This document shows, piece by piece, positions 25,667 through 32,206 of a DNA stretch of 32,206 nucleotides; position 1 is the first letter of the stretch; each line of letters starts with the position of its first letter. Both the position numbers and the translations under genes were made by a program. Under the pieces are notes generated by a model. That model worked only from the letters and a program-made list of their open reading frames with translations, searched no databases and was not told where the DNA came from. The DNA comes from Pseudomonadales bacterium (GTDB lineage Bacteria > Pseudomonadota > Gammaproteobacteria > Pseudomonadales > Azotimanducaceae), in contig WTGV01000033.1 of assembly GCA_011525295.1 (NCBI GenBank), positions 1-32,206 on the forward strand, read 5' to 3'.

Positions 25667-27499
25667 ATGTGGATGACTGGTTTTTTTGTTTCCTTGTTTT
25701 TTCTGTCATCGGCAATATTCGCCAACGACTACGAACCAAGTGACGAGTTTGTGATATATGGGTGGTACGAACATGTTGAATCTCAAACCGAAGAAAATGA
25801 AAGTTCTACAACAAAGGGTGCAAATAAGACAGATTTGTCATCCGCTACGCTTGATGTTACCTACGACACTACCAACGAATTAGGAGAATTAGAAACTGTC
25901 ATTCTGACCTCAGGCACGTTCGTCGACAGGAGAGTTCAGTTAAGAGGTACTGTGGATACGCGGACGAAAGTTCGTATCGTCGTACGAGGTGCGAACGAAG
26001 AAAACTTGTCCACAACTGTGGTACTGGATCCCCGAGGACACGCAGTCTACTTTTCGTTAGTGGATCACGAAGATCCACATATATCCGATTATTTGATATT
26101 AAGCGCACGGTCGACCCAATCTTTGGACTCTGCTAAGAGATTTCTCGTTTTCGGTATGTTTGGTGGTGCCTTGGTCGACTTAAGATCGGCGATTCTTGAT
26201 ATACGAGGAACTCAGTTTGTGGATGGCACTATGAATACTCTCAACCTAGGGGCTGTGATGGTTGGTGGGATGCGGTGTCCGATTGATGGAGATATCGACG
26301 AACCTCTTGCTGTAACCATCTATCTATTTGGATACCGGAACAGAGTACTTGTCCACACCAGCTGTAATCGAACCAGGATCAGTGACGACGGTGAGATTGG
26401 ATCAGTCGAAAAAATTATTAATCGCTCATTCGGATTCAAGCAGACACAAAATTCTTGTGGAGAGTTGGCAGCAGAATGAAGAGTACTTAGAAAAAGCTGG
26501 TGAGGTCATCGCCGCCCAATCTGATACGAAGTTGAAACCTCAAAGTGTAACCGTTGCAGATTTAGTCAAAGGAACGATGAAAGATGAGGACTCTGGTCCT
26601 GAGACCATAAAAACAAACAATGTTGAAGCTCAATCTGCCGATTCAAACATATCGGGAAATGAGAAGTCTCCCCAACAAACTGCAAATACACCAAACATAA
26701 GCACATCGCGACAAGCAGTGGGTTGCGAGCATGTATCCATAGACGATGTTCAAATTTCGATAAGAGATTTAATACGGGCAAACTCCATGCGTTCTAAAGC
26801 TGGGAGACTGCGTCAGGAACAATACCAAATAAAAAAGACGCATTACAAAACTTAGCAAAAAACGCTGACGATCCTTTCGATGCATTACTCGCGATGGAAT
26901 TAGGTGCTTATGGCGTCAACGACACAAATCGAGATGAAGCATTTCTCATATTCGACAAACTAGGTAAAGAGTTAGATTCTGATCTGGTAGTTCGACGAGT
27001 AGAGCCTAGACGAGAACACTTTGCTCGTAATATTGCCATTGAGGCAAATGAAGAGTCGTTAGTTCAAGGGCAGAAAGTTCCTGACTTCAAACTAACCAAT
27101 ATGGAAGGCACAGACATGTCTCTTTACAGCGACATACTAAAAGAAAATGAACTAGTGCTCATCGATTTTTGGGCATCTTGGTGTACCCCGTGCATCATGA
27201 TGTTCCCCCATCTTAAATCCATTTACGCCGACTATAACGAAAAGGGTTTTGAAATTGTTTCAGTATCCCTTGACAGTGTAGTTTTAGACTGGCGAGAGAG
27301 TTCAGAAGAACAAAAATTCCCGTGGATAAATCTAGTTGAGATTAGAGGTATGAAAGGACCAACCGCCGTGAATTTTGGAGTGCAATTCGTACCCAAGAGT
27401 TTTCTTGTCGACAACTATGGATGTATTCTTAAAAAGGATTTACACCCAGAACTATTGAAAGAGTCATTAAGTACAAATCTTCAAACAGATTCTCCATAG
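25667..27499 (+). pseudogene. Second TlpA-like gene, broken by two frameshifts
   Basis: A tandem paralogue of the gene at 23754 split over three pieces. Piece one starts at ATG 25667 (AAAGGAGAG upstream), has a signal peptide (MWMTGFFVSLFFLSSAIFA) and two beta segments. The frame shifts near 26322-26330, where ATCTATCTAT offers a slippage site. Piece two carries the homologue of the coiled region (VESWQQNEEYLEKAGEVI against IESWQNSAEYRESLDEYA). The frame shifts back between about 26795 and 26840, near an A-run. Piece three matches the rest: DPFDALLAMELG, DLVVRRVEPRREH, and a thioredoxin domain with DFWASWCTPC and the cis-proline in VQFVPKSF. The redox site is intact, so decay is recent, or the shifts are sequencing errors. 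Confidence 0.8.
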
Positions 27500-27555
27500 A
27501 TCATCCGATTTCTTATCCGCACCTACCTCGTTCGATTACGGTGTTGATCTATCAG

Positions 27556-27621
27556 TTCAAGTCTTTTTGGACAACCTGAAGCTGACAACAGGCGGGCTCC
27601 GAACAATAATTTGGACTTGAA
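27556..27621. other. Long-range inverted repeat between convergent genes
   Basis: TTCAAGTC at 27556-27563 pairs perfectly with GACTTGAA at 27614-27621 across 50 bases. It lies in the 205-bp gap between the broken TlpA-like gene and the convergent secreted protein. It could help end transcription from both sides but lacks the compact form of an intrinsic terminator. Confidence 0.25.
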
Positions 27622-27705
27622 AACGAACTTCTCGTTCACTTTAACCCTGACTGTTCCATTGACTTGTCCTTCAAGACGCTGTTACACTCTCGCGTGCTTT
27701 TCAGA

Positions 27706-28446
27706 CTAATTCTCTATTTCAGGTTCTTCTTCGACTCGTGAGCCTTTCAATGTCATCGATTGGCTTTGACCACCAACATCTGCTAGTATAGACAGCGTCG
27801 CTTCGTTGTCAGCGACTTCAATTTTCCAAGCTTGGGACATGTTACCAATTTCGGTCTTCACCTCTGTGTCGAACGAGAACTCCTCACTTTTTACTATGAC
27901 GTTCAAAGCCTCAATCGTCTCGGTACCGACAGTAACTATAACAGAGAAGTTGTCATCTTCGTTTTTTGCTAGTTGGATTTTGGTAGTATCGCCTTGGACA
28001 CCCTCAGGTGGTGGAAATGTATAACTCCCTTCTATTTCATTGACGACCTTGCCTTTGAGAGTTATAGATTGGCTTCGACCACCTAGATCAGATAGTATGG
28101 ACAAGGTAAATTTGCCGTCGTCAAGTTTGACCGTATAGACTTGCAACATGTCTCCATCTGGGGTCTCGACTACTATATCGAAGGAAAACTGATTCTCACC
28201 TACGACAACATTTGTCCCTTCAATGGTTTCCTCCGCCACTGATACTTGTGCGAAGTACTTTCCTTCCTCACCTTTGTAGAGTTGGACTATGGCTGAATCG
28301 CCTTCCATCCCTTCTGGAGGTGGAAACTCATAGGTCCCCGAAAGATCGTCAGCAAGCGAAAGAAAAGCGAATAACGCCATCGTCACTAACAGCATCACTT
28401 TCACATTTAACTTGTTCTTATTTGCTCTGGGAGATGCTTGTGTCAC
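27706..28446 (-). CDS. Secreted protein with two tandem beta domains
   Basis: A 246-residue exported protein of unknown function. The GTG start at 28446 gives a signal peptide with a basic N-region (RANKNKLNVK) and a core MLLVTMALFAFLSLA; the internal ATG at 28395 would lose the basic part. Two repeats of about 100 residues follow, beginning GTYEFPPPEGMEGD and GSYTFPPPEGVQGD and ending SQSITLKGK and SQSMTLKGS. Each contains a threonine/glycine strand set (EETIEGTNVVV, TETIEALNVIV). The layout matches the protein at 51-638, suggesting one local family of small, acidic, exported beta proteins, perhaps ligand-binding. No cysteines are seen in the mature part. No strong ribosome site precedes the start. 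Confidence 0.7.
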   Translation of the reverse strand: MTQASPRANKNKLNVKVMLLVTMALFAFLSLADDLSGTYEFPPPEGMEGDSAIVQLYKGEEGKYFAQVSVAEETIEGTNVVVGENQFSFDIVVETPDGDMLQVYTVKLDDGKFTLSILSDLGGRSQSITLKGKVVNEIEGSYTFPPPEGVQGDTTKIQLAKNEDDNFSVIVTVGTETIEALNVIVKSEEFSFDTEVKTEIGNMSQAWKIEVADNEATLSILADVGGQSQSMTLKGSRVEEEPEIEN

Positions 28447-28726
28447 TTAAATGTCAAAATGCAGTTTCTGTCCTGCATTGCAGTAAATTTTGAAAATTGT
28501 GTTGTTCCGCTAAGGATTTTCTCTATTTACTGAATTGGTGTGTACTCGGTCGACCTGGGCATTCCGTAGCTTCAGAACAGCACTAAACAAGGTGCGGCGT
28601 ACTTCTAATAATTTATAAGCACACGATTCATAAGGGAGGATACGTCAGAATACAGATAAGAACGTCCTCGCGTGAATTCAACAGAATCCTACTCTCATCA
28701 TGGATTTATAGTTTGACACCTGTCAA

Positions 28727-29581
28727 TTAATGAGCCGCAATAGAACTCCTCTTTCTGTCAATGACTTCTTCACCCTTATTCAGAGTCAATTGAGACTCGT
28801 CTGAACAACTCCCAACTGCAGGTTGGAATTCACTTAACTGAGGTGGATCCTGCCATGCCGCATTTACTAAAGCTTTATTCTTTTCACTCATTGACATATC
28901 TGTGTGCGGTACATCTTTACTGCGAAAAAAGTACGCACAGGACATTTCCGCGAAAAATTCACTGACATTAGTTTTCCAATAGGACTTGTGCCCTGAGTGT
29001 AAACATTCTTTCGACCACTCGTACTGAGTCTTGATCTGGTGATTTTCAAAGCCGTTAGGTATAAACAAATCGTGCCACGCGTGTGCTAGCTCGTGCAATA
29101 CTATCCCTTTGTAAGGATATTCGTGAACGAAGGCAGAATAGCACCGAATAGTCACTCGGCCTAACTTACGGTCAGTACCGTCTTTGCTCTCAAGTGGAGA
29201 ATAATAGATTTTTCCAGTTCTAACAGTCTTAGGGATTTCTGTCGGGTCTTTATATTCACAAGTATCGTCCATGTAGAGAATAACCCTGGTACGCAACTCA
29301 TTAATTGGATCCGGCGGTAGAAGAGTTACAGCTAGTTTTAATTGTGCTGTCACTCTGCGGATCGCGCGAAGACGTTCATCCTCTCGTTGTTCTAGAGTGT
29401 ATCCACGCCACGAATATTGCTGAACGGGTAGCACATAGACTTTGAAGCCTTCAATAGTCAAGTACTCTCTATCCTCCTCATAGGGGTCACCTATTACATT
29501 AGGTACGATTACTTCTGCAAAGACAGCGTAAGAGCATACTAGCACAAAGCATGCTACTATCCATTGTCTGCCCGTTTTCAT
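28727..29581 (-). CDS. Secreted zinc metallopeptidase-like protein (HELAH)
   Basis: A 284-residue exported protein; the start at 29581 has AGGAG at good spacing and opens a signal peptide (MKTGRQWIVACFVLVCSYAV, cleavage near FAE). The gluzincin-type motif VLHELAHAWHD (His163, Glu164, His167) is followed about 45 residues later by SEFFAEMSCAYFF, where Glu208 or Glu212 should be the third zinc ligand. This spacing is like that of the lethal-factor-related and similar secreted 'HELxH...EFFAE' peptidases. Cysteines at about 108, 147, 193 and 215 could form two disulfides. The substrate is unknown; the ERLRAIRRVTAQLKLAVTLL helix precedes a strand-rich edge that usually holds substrate. It stands alone, divergent from the membrane-protein gene at 29958. 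Confidence 0.75.
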   Translation of the reverse strand: MKTGRQWIVACFVLVCSYAVFAEVIVPNVIGDPYEEDREYLTIEGFKVYVLPVQQYSWRGYTLEQREDERLRAIRRVTAQLKLAVTLLPPDPINELRTRVILYMDDTCEYKDPTEIPKTVRTGKIYYSPLESKDGTDRKLGRVTIRCYSAFVHEYPYKGIVLHELAHAWHDLFIPNGFENHQIKTQYEWSKECLHSGHKSYWKTNVSEFFAEMSCAYFFRSKDVPHTDMSMSEKNKALVNAAWQDPPQLSEFQPAVGSCSDESQLTLNKGEEVIDRKRSSIAAH

Positions 29582-29957
29582 TATTAGCTCCTTTTTCGAT
29601 CGAAAGTTGATTGTGTTAATACCATGCAAGAATAATGCCGCAGACTACTAGCAATGTCGGCGAGTAGAACGACAGAATCTTCACACTCTGCATGTGGTAG
29701 TAGATGATTTACCGAACTGAATTGGCACGAATTGTTACAGTTTTATGACAAGGGTTCCACCCATAAGTTCCACGGTTTGGACAGAACTCTTTCACTTACA
29801 AAACATCAAATTTGAAAGTAGTCTCGTAGCATTAGTCTGACGTCTCGTTCCAAAAGGATATGTCTTGATATGAATGACCCACCATTCTCTAAGTGCGCTT
29901 GTCAGAATAGAATTTTACAGAGTAAACTCAATACCACTCGATTTGAAGGACACGACA
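29582..29957. other. Divergent intergenic region
   Basis: About 375 bp between the metallopeptidase and the membrane-protein gene. It must hold both promoters. I see no gene and no strong repeat. Confidence 0.4.
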
Positions 29958-30473
29958 ATGGATGAACGTACAAAAAAATTCGGGGCATTTGAAAGGTTCT
30001 TGATTGAACAACCGAAGGCCAGTGTCATTCTAATGTGTTCATTTGTCGGCGTCTTGGTCTTGACTGTAGAACTTCTGTTTTGGCCACGAATGAATGACGA
30101 CCCGGCCTTCTATTGGGCGATGAGGTACATCAGCTTGCTTACTATTCCAGGTGTTTTTATTGCGGTCTACAACCTGAATCAAGAAAACCTTTCCCGATGG
30201 GGTTCGGACATTACAAATTCCTGGGATCAAAAAGTAGTGAATCTGTTGGCCCGCAAACATCCTTTTTTTGTACCCACCGTATTCTCAATCGTCGTGGGCA
30301 TATGGTCCGCTGTGAGCGATTCAATGTCGGTATTACTTTCCAATTCACCTTTTCGTTTGGGTACCTTGCTGTTCGTCGGTATCGCCTTCGTTTTTAGTTT
30401 TGTAACCTGCTACATTTGGCTACGAATGATCACATCAATGAGAACTGAGTTGATCACTTCGGAGCTAAATTAA
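29958..30473 (+). CDS. Four-helix integral membrane protein of unknown function
   Basis: A 171-residue protein. The frame is open from 29874, but the ATG at 29958 has AAGGA seven bases upstream and fits better. Four membrane segments are visible: about residues 22-43 (SVILMCSFVGVLVLTVELLF), 57-75, 98-118 and 126-150. The N-terminus is charged (MDERTKKFGAFERF) and a polar loop WGSDITNSWDQK sits between segments two and three. No catalytic or transport motif is visible. It converges on the AbiEii-like module, with a terminator-like hairpin between. Confidence 0.65.
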   Translation: MDERTKKFGAFERFLIEQPKASVILMCSFVGVLVLTVELLFWPRMNDDPAFYWAMRYISLLTIPGVFIAVYNLNQENLSRWGSDITNSWDQKVVNLLARKHPFFVPTVFSIVVGIWSAVSDSMSVLLSNSPFRLGTLLFVGIAFVFSFVTCYIWLRMITSMRTELITSELN

Positions 30474-30486
30474 CCTGATTAGGAGA

Positions 30487-30608
30487 GGATCGAAATCGTT
30501 AAAAAGCCAATCCTTGTGCTTTTTTCATCCTAGGTCCATGATCTCATCAAGCACGCTGTGGCTTGCTCTTGTGTGAACCACTTTTTTGGTAGTGCTTGAT
30601 TTCGATCC
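30487..30608. repeat. Nested inverted repeats forming a 122-nt foldable element
   Basis: GGATCGAAATC (30487-30497) pairs perfectly with GATTTCGATCC (30598-30608). Inside, ATCAAGCAC (30546-30554) pairs perfectly with GTGCTTGAT (30592-30600), which overlaps the outer arm by three bases, so the two folds exclude each other in part. The terminator hairpin at 30501-30525 lies inside the outer pair. The element fills most of the 182-bp gap between convergent genes. It may be a structured RNA, a REP-like repeat or an elaborate terminator. Confidence 0.5.
30501..30525. terminator. Bidirectional terminator hairpin
   Basis: AAAAAGC pairs with GCTTTTTT across a ten-base loop, giving an A-run on one side and a T-run on the other. 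It lies 28 bp after the membrane-protein gene and serves two convergent genes, so it can end transcripts from either strand. The stem has only two GC pairs, so strength is modest. Confidence 0.55.
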
Positions 30609-30655
30609 GAACGCAGACTTAATCGGTTAGTTACTGAGTGTTAGTACCTAATCTC

Positions 30656-31138
30656 TCACCAGATGCGCTTCCAATAAAAGGAGACTTCGTAGTCGGGGAT
30701 GTAGGAGTTTATCCACTCTGCCAGTCGTCGATTGTTAATCTCGCAAATTCCCATAACACGAGCCCATTCGTAAATAGTTAACCCTAATGAATTTGATAGC
30801 AATTTAAGAATCCAAGGGCTACAGTGATTGATCAACTCACGAAGGTAGGAAATCTGGCGCGCAGACAGCTCTTTTGGGTGTTGCATCATCTCGACCACTT
30901 CTTCGGCGGTGAATTTACTCCTAATACCAGCCATATGGTTGCTGATTTGACCTCGTAAGAGATTCATTCCCAATTCTAATTGCTGCGGTCGATGGTGATT
31001 CGAAGGTAGATCGAAGTCTTCAAGGGGCAATACTTCAACAGGTACTCGGTTCAACAGCCAATCTGCTTTCAACCCGGTCTCTTTTTCCCAAGCCTTCATA
31101 GACTTCAAGAGATTTTGGTGTTTTAAGGAGGAATTCAA
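30656..31138 (-). CDS. Unknown protein partnered with the AbiEii-like gene
   Basis: A 160-residue cytoplasmic protein, mainly helical. The region LGLTIYEWARVMGI followed by NNRRLAEWI (about 119-143) looks like a helix-turn-helix, and SARQISYLRELI earlier may be another helix pair; both are weak calls. It starts with TTG overlapping the previous TGA (TTGA), with AGGAG about ten bases upstream inside the preceding gene. The overlap shows coupled expression with the AbiEii-like protein. By position it could be that protein's antitoxin or regulator, although in classic AbiE systems the antitoxin gene comes first. Confidence 0.6.
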   Translation of the reverse strand: MNSSLKHQNLLKSMKAWEKETGLKADWLLNRVPVEVLPLEDFDLPSNHHRPQQLELGMNLLRGQISNHMAGIRSKFTAEEVVEMMQHPKELSARQISYLRELINHCSPWILKLLSNSLGLTIYEWARVMGICEINNRRLAEWINSYIPDYEVSFYWKRIW

Positions 31139-31845
31139 TGTGGAAACTCCTGATCTAAATCCAAAATGTTTAGCAAGTCTTCTCGATGGATTCTTCTAGT
31201 TAAAACATCAAACAGGAAGGACTGAAGATTTTCCACGATTTCCGGAAACTTCGGTTGGACTAAATCCTCTAGATCTCTAATTTGCAAGTCAGAACGGTGC
31301 CGGTCAAATTCGAGGGAGTCCTTTTCCAACGTGTTTAGATTGTCAAGTACAAGTTTCAATTCATCAGGAGAGTACAAATTTGCAACAACTACATCGTAGG
31401 CATCTCTTGAATAGTACAAAGCGGTTCGGAGCATGCGCGCACGAATTTTTCTTAAGAGTATTTCTGGAGTGCTGTGAGCGAAGATTCCAGTTCCTTCAAT
31501 TTCTTCTTCAGAGCGCGCATCCTTGAACGCGTTAGGATTTCCAAAAATACTAAACTTTCCATTTGGCGTGCCTCCAAGAACCCCATTTCCAACGAAAATC
31601 TGCTCGATGCAAATTCCACGACTAACCCACCTGTCAGAACTTGCTTGTTGGATGAATGAGTCGATAAACTCTCCCACACACTCCTCTCTCGCAAAAAATG
31701 AGACGCCAATGCTCAATCGATGGTGCCAACGTGCTTCTAAGACTGTGCCTCCGCCTAAAAGAAATGAACTTCTTGGGGCAATTTCATCTATGAGTTCGAG
31801 TACTAAATGAAGGGTTTTCGAGCAGTTGTCTGAAAGTTTCATCAT
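31135..31845 (-). CDS. AbiEii/AbiGii-type nucleotidyltransferase-fold protein without catalytic aspartates
   Basis: About 236 residues from the ATG at 31845; a TTG at 31914 would add 23 residues. AbiEii-family toxins transfer nucleotides in toxin-antitoxin and phage-abortive systems. The family's opening LLGGGTVLEARWHHRLSI is present, but the next motif, normally Asp-x-Asp-phe (D-[IVF]-D-F/L-F), reads GVSFF, so both metal-binding aspartates are lost. The later family motif is kept: STPEILLRKIRARMLRTAL with YSRDAYDVVVANL, the usual Lys/Arg and RD-x-YD residues. The rest is helical. The protein therefore probably binds rather than catalyses. It overlaps the 160-residue gene by four bases. Confidence 0.7.
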   Translation of the reverse strand: MMKLSDNCSKTLHLVLELIDEIAPRSSFLLGGGTVLEARWHHRLSIGVSFFAREECVGEFIDSFIQQASSDRWVSRGICIEQIFVGNGVLGGTPNGKFSIFGNPNAFKDARSEEEIEGTGIFAHSTPEILLRKIRARMLRTALYYSRDAYDVVVANLYSPDELKLVLDNLNTLEKDSLEFDRHRSDLQIRDLEDLVQPKFPEIVENLQSFLFDVLTRRIHREDLLNILDLDQEFPH

Positions 31846-31939
31846 GAAGAGAATGCAGGTGTTACTTCGATGAAACAACAATGCACCCGTCGAGATAGTT
31901 TGAGATTCGCCCAAGATTTAAGCGACACTACTCTTCTAG

Positions 31940-31945
31940 ATTATA
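31940..31945 (-). promoter_or_regulatory. -10 box of the AbiEii-like operon
   Basis: A perfect TATAAT on the minus strand, about 25 bases before the TTG at 31914 and 95 before the ATG at 31845. No good -35 hexamer lies 17 bases upstream, so a helper protein may be needed. Confidence 0.4.
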
Positions 31946-32154
31946 CTTATCTTGAACGATAATAAACCTAGTCCACACAGGGTGTAATGAACAATTTTTG
32001 TTCACCAAGATAAGGAGTTTATCAAGAGGTATTTCGCGAAGGACCGGATTATGGAACTCTCTCACATTGAACTGCAGACCTGTGAGTATGAAAGCTTCAT
32101 TTGCTCACTAAATTTTTCTAATTCGCAGTAAATGTTTTACAATTATTGAATTGG

Positions 32155-32176
32155 AGTGTGCACTAGTTAGTGGACA
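32155..32176 (+). repeat. Right copy of the 22-bp end repeat
   Basis: Plus-strand copy of the sequence at 29-50, identical over the central 18 bases with one difference in 22. It lies about 20 bp before the ribosome site of a gene beyond the window. The left copy follows a truncated gene, so the two contexts differ. Confidence 0.6.
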
Positions 32177-32206
32177 TAATTTAATTTTCTTTTTTAAGAG
32201 GAGGAA

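Larger units (their letters stand above)
31915..32206. other. Right-edge intergenic region leading to a gene beyond the window
   Basis: No supported gene. It holds the -10 box above, a small palindrome at 31988-32004 (TGAACAA-TTT-TTGTTCA, seven-base arms), and the right copy of the 22-bp end repeat. The last ten bases form a strong ribosome site (AGAGGAGG at 32197-32204), so a plus-strand gene should start just outside. A 26-codon frame at 32051-32131 with GAAGGA upstream is possible but unsupported. Confidence 0.5.

Noticed and set aside
30487..30608. Integron attC site
   Set aside because: The structure is foldable, but no RYYYAAC/GTTRRRY core pair is present and no integron integrase is nearby.
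31126..31158. Strong Shine-Dalgarno AAGGAGG followed by ATG on the plus strand
   Set aside because: The frame ends after six codons, and the bases are explained by Ser-Ser-Leu codons of the minus-strand gene.
32051..32131. 26-codon frame with GAAGGA upstream
   Set aside because: Too short and without homology evidence; mentioned only as a possibility.
1..32206. CRISPR array
   Set aside because: No regularly spaced short repeats occur anywhere in the window.

Overview
The window reads as chromosome from a Gram-negative bacterium, most likely an uncultured gammaproteobacterium. The reasons are an outer-membrane beta-barrel protein, many short signal peptides, Shine-Dalgarno starts, and conjugation genes of the GI type (PFGI-1/ICEHin1056-like), which are typical of Gamma- and Betaproteobacteria. 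By eye the base composition is mildly AT-rich. The taxonomic placement is inference: there is no rRNA, tRNA or ribosomal-protein gene here. Standard genetic code appears to apply, because all three stop codons end good genes.

Layout. 1-6500: a truncated secreted beta-domain protein, divergent from a secreted thioredoxin-ankyrin protein, then a tandem pair of membrane-anchored helical-repeat proteins. The first copy of that pair is broken by one in-frame TAA. 6570-7610: a methyltransferase of the sterol C-24 type. 8111-13934: a tightly coupled minus-strand operon from a GI-type integrative conjugative element (TraU-like, PFL_4711-like, a small membrane protein, TraG N-domain, tyrosine recombinase) and two small coupled genes. 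The ATPases, relaxase and coupling protein are missing. 14336-18564: an outer-membrane protein, an AAA/DUF4143 ATPase bracketed by two copies of a 26-bp palindrome, and a group II PLP decarboxylase. 18849-27499: an envelope/redox block with a thioredoxin-fold protein lacking one cysteine, a huge ABC-2 permease fused to a dead M1-peptidase-like domain, an intact TlpA-type lipoprotein-like thioredoxin protein, and a frameshifted duplicate of it. 27706-32206: a secreted two-domain beta protein related to the first gene, a secreted HELAH metallopeptidase, a four-helix membrane protein, a structured intergenic region, and a two-gene module with an AbiEii-fold protein that has lost its catalytic aspartates.

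Two themes run through the region. First, most non-ICE proteins are exported, and four of them carry or carried thioredoxin folds. Second, duplication followed by decay occurs twice (helical-repeat pair, TlpA pair). The two window ends also carry the same 22-bp sequence in inverted orientation. The strongest candidates for something undescribed are the palindrome-bracketed AAA gene, the stripped-down ICE mating-pair module with its own recombinase, and the bacterial sterol-methyltransferase-like gene with no sterol genes beside it.
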